64,000 bases of DNA from Phocaeicola faecium (GCF_014837055.1 NZ_JACSPQ010000002.1:124001-188000); one strand, 5' to 3'. Shown: positions 32,069 through 40,919, counted from the first letter of the stretch. Notes: generated from the sequence alone by a model not told the origin. Program-made: numbers and translations.

Positions 32069-32100
32069 GAGCCTGTTTAAATTTTCCAATAAGTTGTTTT
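32066..32100. repeat. Truncated left end of a MITE-like element
   Basis: TAAGAGCCTGTTTAAATTTT and the next 15 bases match the left end of the 21188 element, then stop 7 bp before the sialidase stop codon. It shares its first TAA with the last bases of the preceding element, so the two are fused head to tail. Confidence 0.6.
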
Positions 32101-32107
32101 GGGCTTC

Positions 32108-33736
32108 TTATTCTCGGATAATGTCTTTCAGCTTTATACTTTGGAAAGTCATGTGGGCTACACTGCTTTCATACAGTATGCCTATGGTTTCTTTGTCAAT
32201 CATGGTAAGACATGAATAGCCCCAGTTATACCCTTCGTCTAACAGAAGTTGATGTTCCGCGCTCCAAGTTTTTCCTCCGTCGGTACTGATTTTGATGGTC
32301 ATATCTTTTCGTTCGCTGGTAGAGTTGGGGTTCGAGAATATCAGCAAGTCTTTGCCAAGCGCGTTGTCTTTGGCTTTTACACTGATGAGGCTCGCCATAC
32401 ATACCGGTTCAATCAGTGCCGTGCGTGAAGACTCGTGTTCTTTCCACGTCTTGCCCAAATCGGTAGTAGTATATACAGCCCGGCTTCCGCCCCGGTTGTC
32501 TCGCATGTTGAGCATGAGCGTTCCCGGTTCCACTTCGGCAACTTGCGCTTCCGTGGTGTTGGTGCGGGCATGGTTGTGGATGTGCCATGTAGCTCCCCGG
32601 TCTTTGCTATACATGATGCCGGCGTTCGGGATGCGCGTTTTGTCGATATACTGTATCGGGAAAACCAGTGTACCGTCTTGCATGGTGATTCCTCTTCCCG
32701 GCCCTTGTAACAAGAAGTACCATTCGGGCTGTTTTACCTGTTCGGTAACGTTGATGGGTGCCGACCATGTTTTGCCATCGTCCGTGCTCTTCGCCATTAC
32801 CAGTTGCGCTGTATGGTTCAAATCCATGCCCGGATGCGAACTCCACCATGCGCGCTGGTTGCCCATGCCGTGTGTCCATGCCGCCACAATCCAAACCGTA
32901 TTGGTTTTGGTATCTACCAAGATAGAAGGGTCGCCCACTCCGTTTTGAGCCGCCGGCAGTCCGTCGTATTCACCAAACGATAGTGGCAGACGCATCTTTT
33001 CCCACGTTTTTCCTCCGTCGGTACTCCGGCTCAAACCAATGTCGATATGCTCCTGCAAATCTACGCTGCTGTTATAACGTACGTCGTACACGCCCAAAAG
33101 CGTACCCTTGTTGGTCGTAACCAATCCGGGGATACGGAAAGCCGCGGAGCCGTCATCGCCGGCATGACGCACGCCTACGCCCATTCTTCTCACCACTTTG
33201 CCTTTGCTCATGTCTTTTACGGGAATAGACTTGCCGTCGGCTTCGATTTGCGAGATTTGCGCACAAACTTTGGTGTGCAGCGAAGCCGAAGGTTTCATCT
33301 CGATGCTCACCCAAAAGAAGTTATATCCGGGGAACAGTTTTTGGTTTCCTTCCAGCTTCACGGTGTTCGAAGTAGGAGATACCTCCGATTTTTTTACGGA
33401 ATAAGACGGATTTGCCGCCAGTGTACGTCCGGGGTTATTGCTTGATATGTATTCTACCGGAGCAAAGCGTTTCTTTCCTCTGTCTTGCGATGCTTCGGTG
33501 CCGCCATAATACAGTTTTACCGATTTTATCTGTGAGGTCGGTACTTCTTTGTCGAACGTCAGGGTAACGTTATCCAGCGTTTGGGTCTGCTTGGCATCGA
33601 GACGCATGTAAAGTAATACATTGTCATTCCGCTCTATCAGGATGGGCACTTGAGGAGCTTTGACAAAAACCGTGTCGGATGCCTGTAAGCCGATAAATGA
33701 AAACAATCCGAGTAGTAGGGATAATAGTTTCTTCAT
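32108..33736 (-). CDS. nanH: Exo-alpha-sialidase (neuraminidase), GH33
   Basis: A 542-residue exported sialidase that releases sialic acid from host glycans. Signal peptide about 1-19; an N-terminal carbohydrate-binding-like domain (about 22-180); a six-blade propeller beginning with the FRIP motif (Phe200-Pro203). Asp boxes are visible as SRSTDGGKTW (about 236-245), AKSTDDGKTW, YSKDRGATW, TTTDLGKTW and STDGGKTW. The conserved Tyr/Glu nucleophile pair lies in the later blades and was not assigned. It is the last gene of the nan operon, 15 bp after the yhcH-like gene, and its stop lies 7 bp from a truncated MITE-like element. Confidence 0.95.
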   Translation of the reverse strand: MKKLLSLLLGLFSFIGLQASDTVFVKAPQVPILIERNDNVLLYMRLDAKQTQTLDNVTLTFDKEVPTSQIKSVKLYYGGTEASQDRGKKRFAPVEYISSNNPGRTLAANPSYSVKKSEVSPTSNTVKLEGNQKLFPGYNFFWVSIEMKPSASLHTKVCAQISQIEADGKSIPVKDMSKGKVVRRMGVGVRHAGDDGSAAFRIPGLVTTNKGTLLGVYDVRYNSSVDLQEHIDIGLSRSTDGGKTWEKMRLPLSFGEYDGLPAAQNGVGDPSILVDTKTNTVWIVAAWTHGMGNQRAWWSSHPGMDLNHTAQLVMAKSTDDGKTWSAPINVTEQVKQPEWYFLLQGPGRGITMQDGTLVFPIQYIDKTRIPNAGIMYSKDRGATWHIHNHARTNTTEAQVAEVEPGTLMLNMRDNRGGSRAVYTTTDLGKTWKEHESSRTALIEPVCMASLISVKAKDNALGKDLLIFSNPNSTSERKDMTIKISTDGGKTWSAEHQLLLDEGYNWGYSCLTMIDKETIGILYESSVAHMTFQSIKLKDIIRE

Positions 33737-33751
33737 GGTGTTGCAGTATGA

Positions 33752-34198
33752 TTAGATTTTTATTTTACCGATAAGTTTCTTTATTTTTCCCTCGCCGATG
33801 ATGGGAGCATGAGGGTCTTCGGGGAAAGCAATCAGAAATTCTCCCGGGCGGAGCGTTACGCAGGCGGTAGGCTTGTCAGCGTACAGCGCACAGTCGCCTT
33901 CCTTTTCGTAAGGCTTGATTTCGTGGGTAAGGTCTTCTATCGCTTTCCACCCGATGGTTTCCGTTCCTTCAAGCAGCAGGTGGATGTCGATGTAATCGCG
34001 GTGTAACTCCAATACTTGTTTATCGGCAGGTACACATTCCGGATTGATATGGTTAATAAACACGTCGTCTCCCTGAACTTCGATGCGTCCGTATTCGGCA
34101 TTCAGCAGGTCGTGAGTCTTGACGTAATCGAAAAAAGTTTTGAAAAGCGGATGTAACGCCTCTATTCTATCACTGTGAGTCAGGTTTGAAACTATCAT
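33752..34198 (-). CDS. YhcH/YjgK/YiaL family protein
   Basis: A 148-residue cytoplasmic cupin-like protein of the YhcH family (DUF386). Metal-binding residues are present in LELHRDYIDIHLLLEGTE and in the FPEDPHAPII segment. Family members in nan operons (NanQ) speed the opening or anomerisation of sialic acid or related sugars. It sits between the MFS transporter (26 bp) and the sialidase (15 bp), which supports a role in sialic acid handling. Confidence 0.88.
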   Translation of the reverse strand: MIVSNLTHSDRIEALHPLFKTFFDYVKTHDLLNAEYGRIEVQGDDVFINHINPECVPADKQVLELHRDYIDIHLLLEGTETIGWKAIEDLTHEIKPYEKEGDCALYADKPTACVTLRPGEFLIAFPEDPHAPIIGEGKIKKLIGKIKI

Positions 34199-34224
34199 AA
34201 TGATTCGTGTATGTATAGGTTTTT

Positions 34225-35457
34225 TTATTCAACATTATCTGTTTTCGGGCGTAAGAAGTAAAGCTGTGCGCAAAGTGCCGCAGCCACTACAATCGCCAGC
34301 ATGGCAAATCCCATTCCCAAGTTACCGCCGTCGGTCCACTGTCCCAGCAGGTCGGTGATAAGAGCCCCGGCAAATACGCCCGTCATGTTCATGATGCCGT
34401 ATGCCGTGGCGCGTTGCCGGGCAGAAACAAACTGGCACAGGATAGGCATGTTATTCGCATCGAAGATTCCGTAACCGATACCGAATAGCAATCCCGCACC
34501 GATGACGGCAACGATGTGATGTCCGAATCCGAGCAGCAACAGCGAAGGAATGGTCAGCCCCAGTCCGATAGCTCCGGTGTAGACACGCCCACGCAGGTTC
34601 TTCTGTACCCAGCGGTCGGATAAACTTCCGCCCACTATCACACCGATAAACGAAGACACGGCGATGGTGATGGTCGAAATCGGTCCGGCTTCAGCCATCG
34701 GGAGATTCAGGTTCTCGGCAAACAGCGTGGGAAGCCAGTTCTTGGTAGCCCATCCCGGCAGGCTGGGCGCAGCGAAATAAAACAAGATAACCCAGAAAGC
34801 CACGTTGCCGAACAGTTTCTTCAAGCCCTTTCCCAGACTTTCTTTCTGAGGAGACTCTGCAAGCGGTTTGTCCGGGATGACTTCCATTTTCTTATCTTTT
34901 AAGAACAACATCAGTATGACCGCGTATGCAATTCCGATGATTCCGAACCAGTGGAAGGTAGTGTGCCAAGAAAAAGCAGCAGCCACCGTTGCCCCGAATC
35001 CTCCAATCGCCTGTCCCGTATAAAGTCCGGTCATGTGTATTCCCACGGCAAGCGAACGCGAACGTCCTGTATGATAATCGGCGATGAGTGAAAGTCCGGC
35101 AGGTATGTACAGCGCTTCGCTGATACCCATGATGGCACGCAGCCAGAATATCTGATGATATGTGTCGGCAATCCCCATCAGGTAAGTCACTCCCGACCAC
35201 ACGAACAAACTTCCTACTATCAGCCATTTTCTGTTAAGACGGTCGGCTATCATCCCCGCAAAGGGACTCATGATACCGTAAATCCAAAGAAATACAGCCA
35301 TCAGCCTTCCGAAATTGGTTGCAGATTGTAGTTCCACGATGTCTATCTGCATGGCGTCTTTCATGGTACTCAGCATTTGCCGGTCCATATAGTTTAACAG
35401 CGCTACGCCCCACAATAAAGCCACTACAACCCACGGGTAAATTTTGGTATTTTTCAT
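34225..35457 (-). CDS. nanT: MFS transporter, sialic acid (NanT-like)
   Basis: A 410-residue inner-membrane transporter with 12 predicted helices and MFS signatures (YMDRQMLSTMKDAMQ near residue 23-37; GMIADRLNRKWLIVGS between helices 2 and 3; a charged central loop with KDKKMEVIPDKP near 190). By position inside the nan operon it most likely carries N-acetylneuraminate from the periplasm to the cytoplasm, as NanT does in the B. fragilis nanLET operon. The sequence alone would allow another organic acid or hexuronate. Confidence 0.85.
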   Translation of the reverse strand: MKNTKIYPWVVVALLWGVALLNYMDRQMLSTMKDAMQIDIVELQSATNFGRLMAVFLWIYGIMSPFAGMIADRLNRKWLIVGSLFVWSGVTYLMGIADTYHQIFWLRAIMGISEALYIPAGLSLIADYHTGRSRSLAVGIHMTGLYTGQAIGGFGATVAAAFSWHTTFHWFGIIGIAYAVILMLFLKDKKMEVIPDKPLAESPQKESLGKGLKKLFGNVAFWVILFYFAAPSLPGWATKNWLPTLFAENLNLPMAEAGPISTITIAVSSFIGVIVGGSLSDRWVQKNLRGRVYTGAIGLGLTIPSLLLLGFGHHIVAVIGAGLLFGIGYGIFDANNMPILCQFVSARQRATAYGIMNMTGVFAGALITDLLGQWTDGGNLGMGFAMLAIVVAAALCAQLYFLRPKTDNVE

Positions 35458-35497
35458 GTCGTATCAATTTTCTGTTTACAAAATGGAACTTGCCGGA

Positions 35498-36682
35498 TTA
35501 TTTTCCGGCAAGTATTTCTTGGCATAAAGTATATGCTTTGGTCATCATTCGAGGGATATGGAATGGCCCTTTGAACAGATTGCCTTTTGCCGGTTGTGCC
35601 ACCGAACCGTCGCGATGCAGGTAACCATACCATTCGCCGTATTCATGGTCGGGGAAATGAGCGTATGTCCATTCGCTGATTTGACGGTGCATCTGCAAGT
35701 ATTTCGGGTCTTGAGTGAGTTTATAAGCATATAGCGTAGCGATGATTGACTCGGTTTGAGGCCACCAGAACTTCATATCCTGCGAATAGTCTTGTGCGGG
35801 CAAGTTCTTGCAATCCCGGAAGTTGATGATACCGCCGAACTCTTTATCCCATCCCCATTCCCATGACCAGTCGAGGATGGTGAGTCCTAAATCAATCAAC
35901 TCTTTGTCGTTGCCACGGTCACGTGCCACATCGAAGAGGAACCAAGACGTTTCGATACAGTGCCCCGGATTGATGGTTCGTCCGTTGATGGTATCGATAA
36001 ATTCACCATTCGGACCTACCGTCTCCAGCAAAGCCTTAAATTCCGGATGGATAAAATAGTTCTTAAGCGCCTGTAATGATTCGTTTATTTGTTGGTCTAA
36101 TTCCGGGTCACTAATCACTTTTTTGACACAGCTTGCCACATTAATCATAATCATAGTGATAGAGTGTCCCTGCATCTGTACCGTAGGCAGGTATTTGGGT
36201 TCCAATATACCCGGAGTATGAAGGAAGCGCCGCATGTCTTTAAACACTTCCAATGCCTTTTGCGCATAGCTTTGGTCTCCGGTAGCCAGTGCATATTCAG
36301 CCATGGCAATGGCGGCGAAACTTTCAGAGAATACATATCTTCTCTTTCTCAACGGCGTTCCGTCTGCCATTACTTCGAAATACATTCTTCTGTCTTTGTC
36401 AAAACAATGAGCCTCGATGAAGTCGAGTGTACTTTTCGCTGCGTCCAGCCATTCCTGTTTCTGTTCTATGTGATTATAAGCAAAACAGCAGGTAAAGGCA
36501 AATCGTCCTTGAAACCATACCGATTTGGTCGAATCCATCAGCTCTCCTTTACGGTCAACACACGTGTAAACACCCCCGTGTGTCTTGTCGAGTCCGTGTT
36601 CCATCCAGAACGGCATGATATCGTTGAGCATATCTTCTTTATACAGATTAGCCCAATAACTGAGGTAAGAATCAAGGTTCAT
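35498..36682 (-). CDS. nanE: AGE-family N-acylglucosamine 2-epimerase (NanE-type)
   Basis: A 394-residue (alpha/alpha)6-barrel enzyme of the renin-binding-protein/AGE family, which interconverts ManNAc and GlcNAc. Conserved parts include HGGVYTCVDRKGE, VWFQGRFAFTCC, NPGHCIETSWFLF (His of the active site) and WWPQTESIIATLYAY. It converts ManNAc made by the lyase upstream (gap 6 bp) to GlcNAc, so no ManNAc kinase is needed. This is the pathway known in Bacteroides fragilis. Length matches the family. Confidence 0.9.
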   Translation of the reverse strand: MNLDSYLSYWANLYKEDMLNDIMPFWMEHGLDKTHGGVYTCVDRKGELMDSTKSVWFQGRFAFTCCFAYNHIEQKQEWLDAAKSTLDFIEAHCFDKDRRMYFEVMADGTPLRKRRYVFSESFAAIAMAEYALATGDQSYAQKALEVFKDMRRFLHTPGILEPKYLPTVQMQGHSITMIMINVASCVKKVISDPELDQQINESLQALKNYFIHPEFKALLETVGPNGEFIDTINGRTINPGHCIETSWFLFDVARDRGNDKELIDLGLTILDWSWEWGWDKEFGGIINFRDCKNLPAQDYSQDMKFWWPQTESIIATLYAYKLTQDPKYLQMHRQISEWTYAHFPDHEYGEWYGYLHRDGSVAQPAKGNLFKGPFHIPRMMTKAYTLCQEILAGK

Positions 36683-36688
36683 GGCAGC

Positions 36689-37606
36689 TTAGAATTTATT
36701 GCAACGTTCAAAGAAATTGATAGCTTCTAGTTCCGCCTTCATGCGTGCTTCTTCCTCGTCGGTCATGTTTTGGAACGGCGTGCGGTTTTTACCCAAATCC
36801 AAACCGATGAGTTTCATGATACGCTTGCCGGCTACGATATTGCCGCGATAGTGACAGATAACATTGATTACCGCCTGCGAGAAGTTTTGCAGTTCGCGTG
36901 CCTTTTCAATGTCATTGTTTTTCCATGCCTCGATGATGCCCACCAAGTTTTTGCCGTTATAGTTTGTAGTGCCGCCTATTCCGCCTTGCGCTCCGCCCAT
37001 GGCCAGTGCCGGAAGAATTGTTTCATCTTGTCCGTGAAGCATGTCGTATTTGCCGTTCTTGTATAAGCGGCATTGGTTATATTCGTAAATGCTTTCGTAA
37101 GTATATTTGATTCCGGCGAAATTCGGGATACGTCCGTCTACAGCCTCCAAGAACGCAGGCATCGGGAGGTAAGCGCCGTTGAATGCCGGAATGTGATAAT
37201 AATAGAAAGGCAGGTTGGGTGCTCCTGCTGCTATCTCTTCACAGTATTTTACCAATTCTTCAATTCGGCCTACTTTGGGGAAAGGAGGAGCCATTGCGCC
37301 GATACCCCAAGCTCCGATTTTTTGTGCGTGTTCGGCAAGCATCTTGCTTGCTTTTACACAACAGCTTCCTACGTGTACGATTACTTTGAAACCTTCAGGA
37401 GCGACTTCAATCCATCGTTCAGCCAATTTCATGCGTTCTTCTTCGGTCAGCATGTATCCCTCGCCTGATGAACCGTTAATGAATACGCCTTTCAGACCGT
37501 TTTTAGCCAGCATCTGCGCATATTTTTCAATGGGTTCATAGTTCACTTCTCCATTTTCGTAAAAGGGAGTGAACGGAGCATCAATTAATCCAATGATTCT
37601 TTCCAT
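36689..37606 (-). CDS. nanA: N-acetylneuraminate lyase
   Basis: A 305-residue TIM-barrel aldolase of the DapA/NanA family that splits N-acetylneuraminate into ManNAc and pyruvate. GSSGEG (residues 45-50) binds the carboxylate, Tyr137 in FYYYHIP is the catalytic tyrosine, and Lys167 in FAGIKYTYE forms the Schiff base. The GSSGEGY motif and YYYHIP separate it from DapA. It has its own promoter (37643-37674) and heads the nanA-nanE-nanT-yhcH-nanH unit. Confidence 0.93.
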   Translation of the reverse strand: MERIIGLIDAPFTPFYENGEVNYEPIEKYAQMLAKNGLKGVFINGSSGEGYMLTEEERMKLAERWIEVAPEGFKVIVHVGSCCVKASKMLAEHAQKIGAWGIGAMAPPFPKVGRIEELVKYCEEIAAGAPNLPFYYYHIPAFNGAYLPMPAFLEAVDGRIPNFAGIKYTYESIYEYNQCRLYKNGKYDMLHGQDETILPALAMGGAQGGIGGTTNYNGKNLVGIIEAWKNNDIEKARELQNFSQAVINVICHYRGNIVAGKRIMKLIGLDLGKNRTPFQNMTDEEEARMKAELEAINFFERCNKF

Positions 37607-37642
37607 AACAGCTTATTTTGTAAATAAATTTATTTAATAAGG

Positions 37643-37674
37643 CAAAAATAAGGATATTTATTTTATAATCCAAT
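37643..37674 (-). promoter_or_regulatory. Promoter of the nanA operon
   Basis: On the minus strand ATTG (complement of 37671-37674), a 20-nt spacer, and -7 box TATTTTTG (complement of 37643-37650). The start would be near 37636, about 30 nt before the nanA ATG, so nanA can be expressed apart from the kelch gene upstream. Confidence 0.55.
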
Positions 37675-37691
37675 CTTTTACCTCTTTATTT

Positions 37692-38786
37692 TTATCTAAT
37701 TAGGCTTTTTATATCCGGCAAAATAATAATCTCAGGGGTACGGATGCCCGGTTTGATTTCTCCGCATATCATATACAGGCAGTCGTTGTGATACAGCAAT
37801 ATGCCTCCTGCGCGGGCCATTCCGAATGTATTGGGGTGAACTGACCATTTTTTCTGTTTGAAATTAAAAAACAGAACATCATCGTTGAATTTATACCACA
37901 TCGGATTTTTGCGCATGTAATCTTTATCGGTTTTTCCTTCGATAGCGTTTTTGAAAATGGTGTAATTAACTCCTCCGGTAAGGATGAAATGGGTGGACGT
38001 TTGTGTGCCTGCTCCTCCAACCAAGCAACGTTTTTCACCGTCTTCCTCGTTAGGTATTTCCGAGAAATACTCCCATTGATTACGTTCCGTATTAAAGCAT
38101 AAGATGTCGTCCGACAAGATACTTTCCGTTTCTTTCGTGGGAGCTTGAAATCCTCCTGCCAAATACAAATGGCGACGGTCGTTGACAAGTATCGGCTGGG
38201 TTCGTTGCGGTCCGGGATAGGAGGGCAATGTTTCCCATCCTGTTCCTGAATTCAGATTAAACCGGAAGAGTGATTTCCCTTTATTCTGCTGGTTTCCTCC
38301 GGTTATGTAAATGACATTGTTTATTGCTGTCGCCGATGCATTGTCGATTGTTTGAGGCAATGAGGGAAGTGTGCGTATGGAAAAACCGCGTTTGTTCTTT
38401 TGGGGCTCGATCAGAAAAACGCTCGTAAGACACGAATCGGCATTCATGCCTCCTATGCAAACCAATCCTTGTGTGGTCTCTACCGCACAACCGTATGCCA
38501 CAGGCAGAGGCAAGTCGGTTATTTGTGTCCACTCCGGAGCCTTTGAGCGTGTGTTTATGGCATAACATTCCTTATAATACACTTTACTTCCTCCGTCGGC
38601 GGCCGGCTTGGTGGGGAAATTACATCCTCCGCCTACTATCAGCCAATCTCCTATGAATCCGGCGAAAGGAGCTGAAACACCTTTCTCTATGGGGTAGTTG
38701 GGGAGTTGGAAAGAGTTGAAGTTGTCGGCGTAAGCGTATGCTTTCGATAAGATAACAAGGGTAAGAAATAGCATTAATTTTTTCAT
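37692..38786 (-). CDS. nanM: Kelch-repeat sialate mutarotase (NanM-like, cyclically permuted family)
   Basis: A 364-residue exported beta-propeller. Signal peptide about 1-20 (KAYAYADN). Kelch blades are seen as GDWLIVGGGCN, GLVCIGGMN, NVIYITGGN, HLYLAGGF, HFILTGGVN and CLYMICGE. It resembles the cyclically permuted mutarotase group related to NanM, which converts alpha- to beta-N-acetylneuraminate in the periplasm. It lies 85 bp upstream of nanA on the same strand and divergent from the ROK gene. Confidence 0.82.
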   Translation of the reverse strand: MKKLMLFLTLVILSKAYAYADNFNSFQLPNYPIEKGVSAPFAGFIGDWLIVGGGCNFPTKPAADGGSKVYYKECYAINTRSKAPEWTQITDLPLPVAYGCAVETTQGLVCIGGMNADSCLTSVFLIEPQKNKRGFSIRTLPSLPQTIDNASATAINNVIYITGGNQQNKGKSLFRFNLNSGTGWETLPSYPGPQRTQPILVNDRRHLYLAGGFQAPTKETESILSDDILCFNTERNQWEYFSEIPNEEDGEKRCLVGGAGTQTSTHFILTGGVNYTIFKNAIEGKTDKDYMRKNPMWYKFNDDVLFFNFKQKKWSVHPNTFGMARAGGILLYHNDCLYMICGEIKPGIRTPEIIILPDIKSLIR

Positions 38787-39169
38787 ACTGTTAGATGATT
38801 TTTGTGATTTGGTTGCTCTAAAGTAATGAAAAAAATCTGTCGGGCGCTCATAAAAGAGATGTTTTTCTATTTTGTGCTTGATAATGAGGCTGTTCTGCTG
38901 GCTCTAAAATAATTGTTTTATCTGGACTGACCCGGCTTGAAACGCTATTCGGAGAACTGGCTAACTCTATTCGGAGAACCGGTCAACACTACCGCATGAA
39001 ATGAATAACACTAACGGTTGCGTTTTTTGGGGGATGACGGTCTCTGATTTTTACGTGTGCTTTCGACGCGTGGGAAAATCTAAATAAGTTCAATTAATGT
39101 TTAAATCCGGTTGGTTCGTTTAAGATAATTGTGTATTTTAGCCTCCTCTAACTGCAAAATAACATTTTT
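38787..39169. other. Divergent intergenic region between nanM-like and ROK genes
   Basis: This 383-bp gap holds an inverted copy D of the 96-bp repeat (38938-39033), a near-consensus -7 box for the nanM-like gene (TACTTTAG, complement of 38818-38825) and one for the ROK gene (TATTTTAG, 39134-39141). An operator for the ROK regulator is expected here, but none was identified. Confidence 0.45.
38938..39033 (-). repeat. 96-bp CATGCGG intergenic repeat, copy D (inverted)
   Basis: Read on the minus strand: CCCCCAAAAAACGCAACCG, then TTTCATGCGGTAGTG, then two near-identical 22-bp units, GTTGACCGGTTCTCCGAATAG and GTTAGCCAGTTCTCCGAATAG, ending CGTTTCAAG. It shows the internal tandem structure of the family most clearly. 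Confidence 0.65.
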
Positions 39170-40378
39170 ATGGTACATAAGTTGATAGAGGAGTTAGGAA
39201 GCGGAACGAAAGGTATGATGACCCATAAGCGGATTATTTCTTATCTGATGCATAACCATTTTTCTACGATTCCTGACTTAGCGAAAGAAATTGATTTGAG
39301 TGTACCTACGGTAACCAAGTTCGTGATGGAAATGGTTGAATCGGGGTACATTGTCAACTACGGGAAACAGGAAACCAGTGAAGGACGACCGCCTAATGTG
39401 TATGGCTTGAATCCCGATGCTGCCTATACCGTGGGGGTAGACATCAAAACGTTTTGTTTGAACATCGGTTTGATGAACTTTACAGGCGATATGGTGGACT
39501 GTCAGATAGGGGTGGACTGCCAGCTTGAGAATAACCAGAACGGGCTGGAAACGCTGGTTCGCCATATAACCGACTTTCTTGACAGGCATAACAGCGTGAG
39601 AGACAAGATTCTCCAGATCGGTGTGAATATATCCGGTCGTGTCAACCCTGAGCAGGGATACAGTTACAGTATGTTCAATTTCGAAGAACGTCCGCTGTGT
39701 GAGGTGCTGAGCGACAGAATCGGCATTCCTGTCAGAATCGATAACGACACCCGTGCCATGGCGTATGGAGAGCTTTTGAAAGGTGCGGTTCAGGGAGAAA
39801 AGAACATTGTCTTCATCAATATCAGTTGGGGACTTGGAGCTGCTTTTATTATTGATGGGAAAATGTACGAAGGACGTTCCGGATTTTCAGGTGAGTTCGG
39901 ACATTTCAGCGTGTTCGATAATGAGATTATCTGTCGATGCGGCAAAAAAGGATGCTTGGAGACTGAGGTTTCCGGGCAGGCGCTTCACCGTCTGCTTTGC
40001 GAGAAAGTAAGAGATGGGCAAAACTCCATTCTTGCGCAAAAGATTCTTTCGGCTACCGATGAAGTGACGTTGGAAGAAATCGTAGAAGCCACCAATAAGG
40101 AGGACATGTTGTGCATCGAGCTGGTGGAAGAGATTGGGCGAAAACTCGGACGGTATTTGGCAGGATTGATTAATCTGTTTAATCCCGAACTGGTTGTCAT
40201 TGGAGGAAGTTTGGCCCAAACGGAAGATTATATATTGCAACCCGTAAAGACAGCAGTGCGTAAATACTCATTGAACCTTGTAAACCGTGATTCGGCGATT
40301 ATTTTATCGAAATTGCAAAATAAAGCAGGAATGGTAGGCGCTTGCCTGCTGGCGCGGAATGACCTGTTCGAATTATAA
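39170..40378 (+). CDS. ROK-family transcriptional regulator (putative nan regulator)
   Basis: A 402-residue protein with an N-terminal winged helix-turn-helix (about residues 18-75, ISYLMHNHFSTIPDLAKEIDLSVPTVTKF, quoted in parts) and a C-terminal ROK sugar-binding domain (about 85-400). The ROK zinc motif CRCGKKGCLE, the FGHFSV histidine and the IDNDTRAMAYGE motif are all intact. It is divergent from the sialic acid operon, so control by ManNAc, GlcNAc or a phosphorylated derivative is likely, but this is inferred. Because the kinase-type Asp is conserved, residual sugar kinase activity cannot be excluded. Confidence 0.85.
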   Translation: MVHKLIEELGSGTKGMMTHKRIISYLMHNHFSTIPDLAKEIDLSVPTVTKFVMEMVESGYIVNYGKQETSEGRPPNVYGLNPDAAYTVGVDIKTFCLNIGLMNFTGDMVDCQIGVDCQLENNQNGLETLVRHITDFLDRHNSVRDKILQIGVNISGRVNPEQGYSYSMFNFEERPLCEVLSDRIGIPVRIDNDTRAMAYGELLKGAVQGEKNIVFINISWGLGAAFIIDGKMYEGRSGFSGEFGHFSVFDNEIICRCGKKGCLETEVSGQALHRLLCEKVRDGQNSILAQKILSATDEVTLEEIVEATNKEDMLCIELVEEIGRKLGRYLAGLINLFNPELVVIGGSLAQTEDYILQPVKTAVRKYSLNLVNRDSAIILSKLQNKAGMVGACLLARNDLFEL

Positions 40379-40383
40379 TTGCA

Positions 40384-40860
40384 AGCCGTGTCTTGGTAAA
40401 CGGCAAACTCTATGGTAATACGGAATATGTGGCAACCCTTATCAGCCAAAAAACGGGTGGGGATTTGTTTCAGATAAAAACCGAACAAACCTATCCCGGT
40501 ACGCATAAAGAACTGATTGACGCAGCCAAAAAAGAAGCCGACGGAAAGGTACGCCCGAAACTGGCTACCCATATCAGGAATCTGAAGGATTACGATGTGA
40601 TATTCGTCGGTTTCCCTAACTGGTGGTATGACATGCCGATGCCTCTTTATTCGTTTTTCGATGAATACGATTTTACGGGCAAAACGCTGATACCTTTCTG
40701 TACGCATGGAGGCAGCCGCTTCTCACAGACAGAGAAAACCATTGCCTCGTTGGAGAAAGGTGCTAAAATGCGGAAAGGACTTGCCATCTCACGCAACAAC
40801 GTGGGTGCATCCGAAACATCTGTACAAAATTGGTTGCAGAAAATGGGCTTCGGCCAATAG
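40384..40860 (+). pseudogene. N-terminally truncated flavodoxin
   Basis: The frame encodes a flavodoxin of the type that reads (V)VVxGKxxGNTxYVA near its start: here RVLVNGKLYGNTEYVATLI, then FVGFPNWWYDMPMPLYSFF and FCTHGGSRFSQTEKTI. The first beta-strand and about 25-30 residues normally before this point are absent. Upstream in frame the sequence runs into the end of the ROK gene (stop at 40378), and there is no ATG; the only possible starts are TTG at 40393 or ATT/ATA codons. A deletion joining the ROK gene to the inside of a flavodoxin gene explains this. The remaining 156 residues are intact, so a functional short form made from the TTG is still possible. Confidence 0.6.
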
Positions 40861-40876
40861 TAACTTGGCTTGGCAA

Positions 40877-40919
40877 GTCTCACCCCGGATGAAATATATC
40901 TGCAAATCCGGGGTGAGAC
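40877..40919. terminator. Bidirectional hairpin between converging flavodoxin and EFR1 genes
   Basis: A perfect 14-bp stem: GTCTCACCCCGGAT (40877-40890) / ATCCGGGGTGAGAC (40906-40919). No strong T run on either side. Confidence 0.6.

Larger units (their letters stand above)
31250..32107. other. Intergenic region with promoter, repeat, terminator and nested MITE-like elements
   Basis: This 858-bp gap separates the susC-like gene from the sialidase. It contains a -7 box (31342-31349), repeat copy C (31614-31709), the terminator of the upstream nan operon (31825-31865) and two abutting MITE-like elements (31890-32068 and 32066-32100). About 31360-31610 and 31710-31820 are AT-rich with nothing recognisable. 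Confidence 0.55.

Noticed and set aside
36689..37606. Dihydrodipicolinate synthase instead of sialate lyase
   Set aside because: The GSSGEGY and YYYHIP motifs and the nan operon context favour N-acetylneuraminate lyase.
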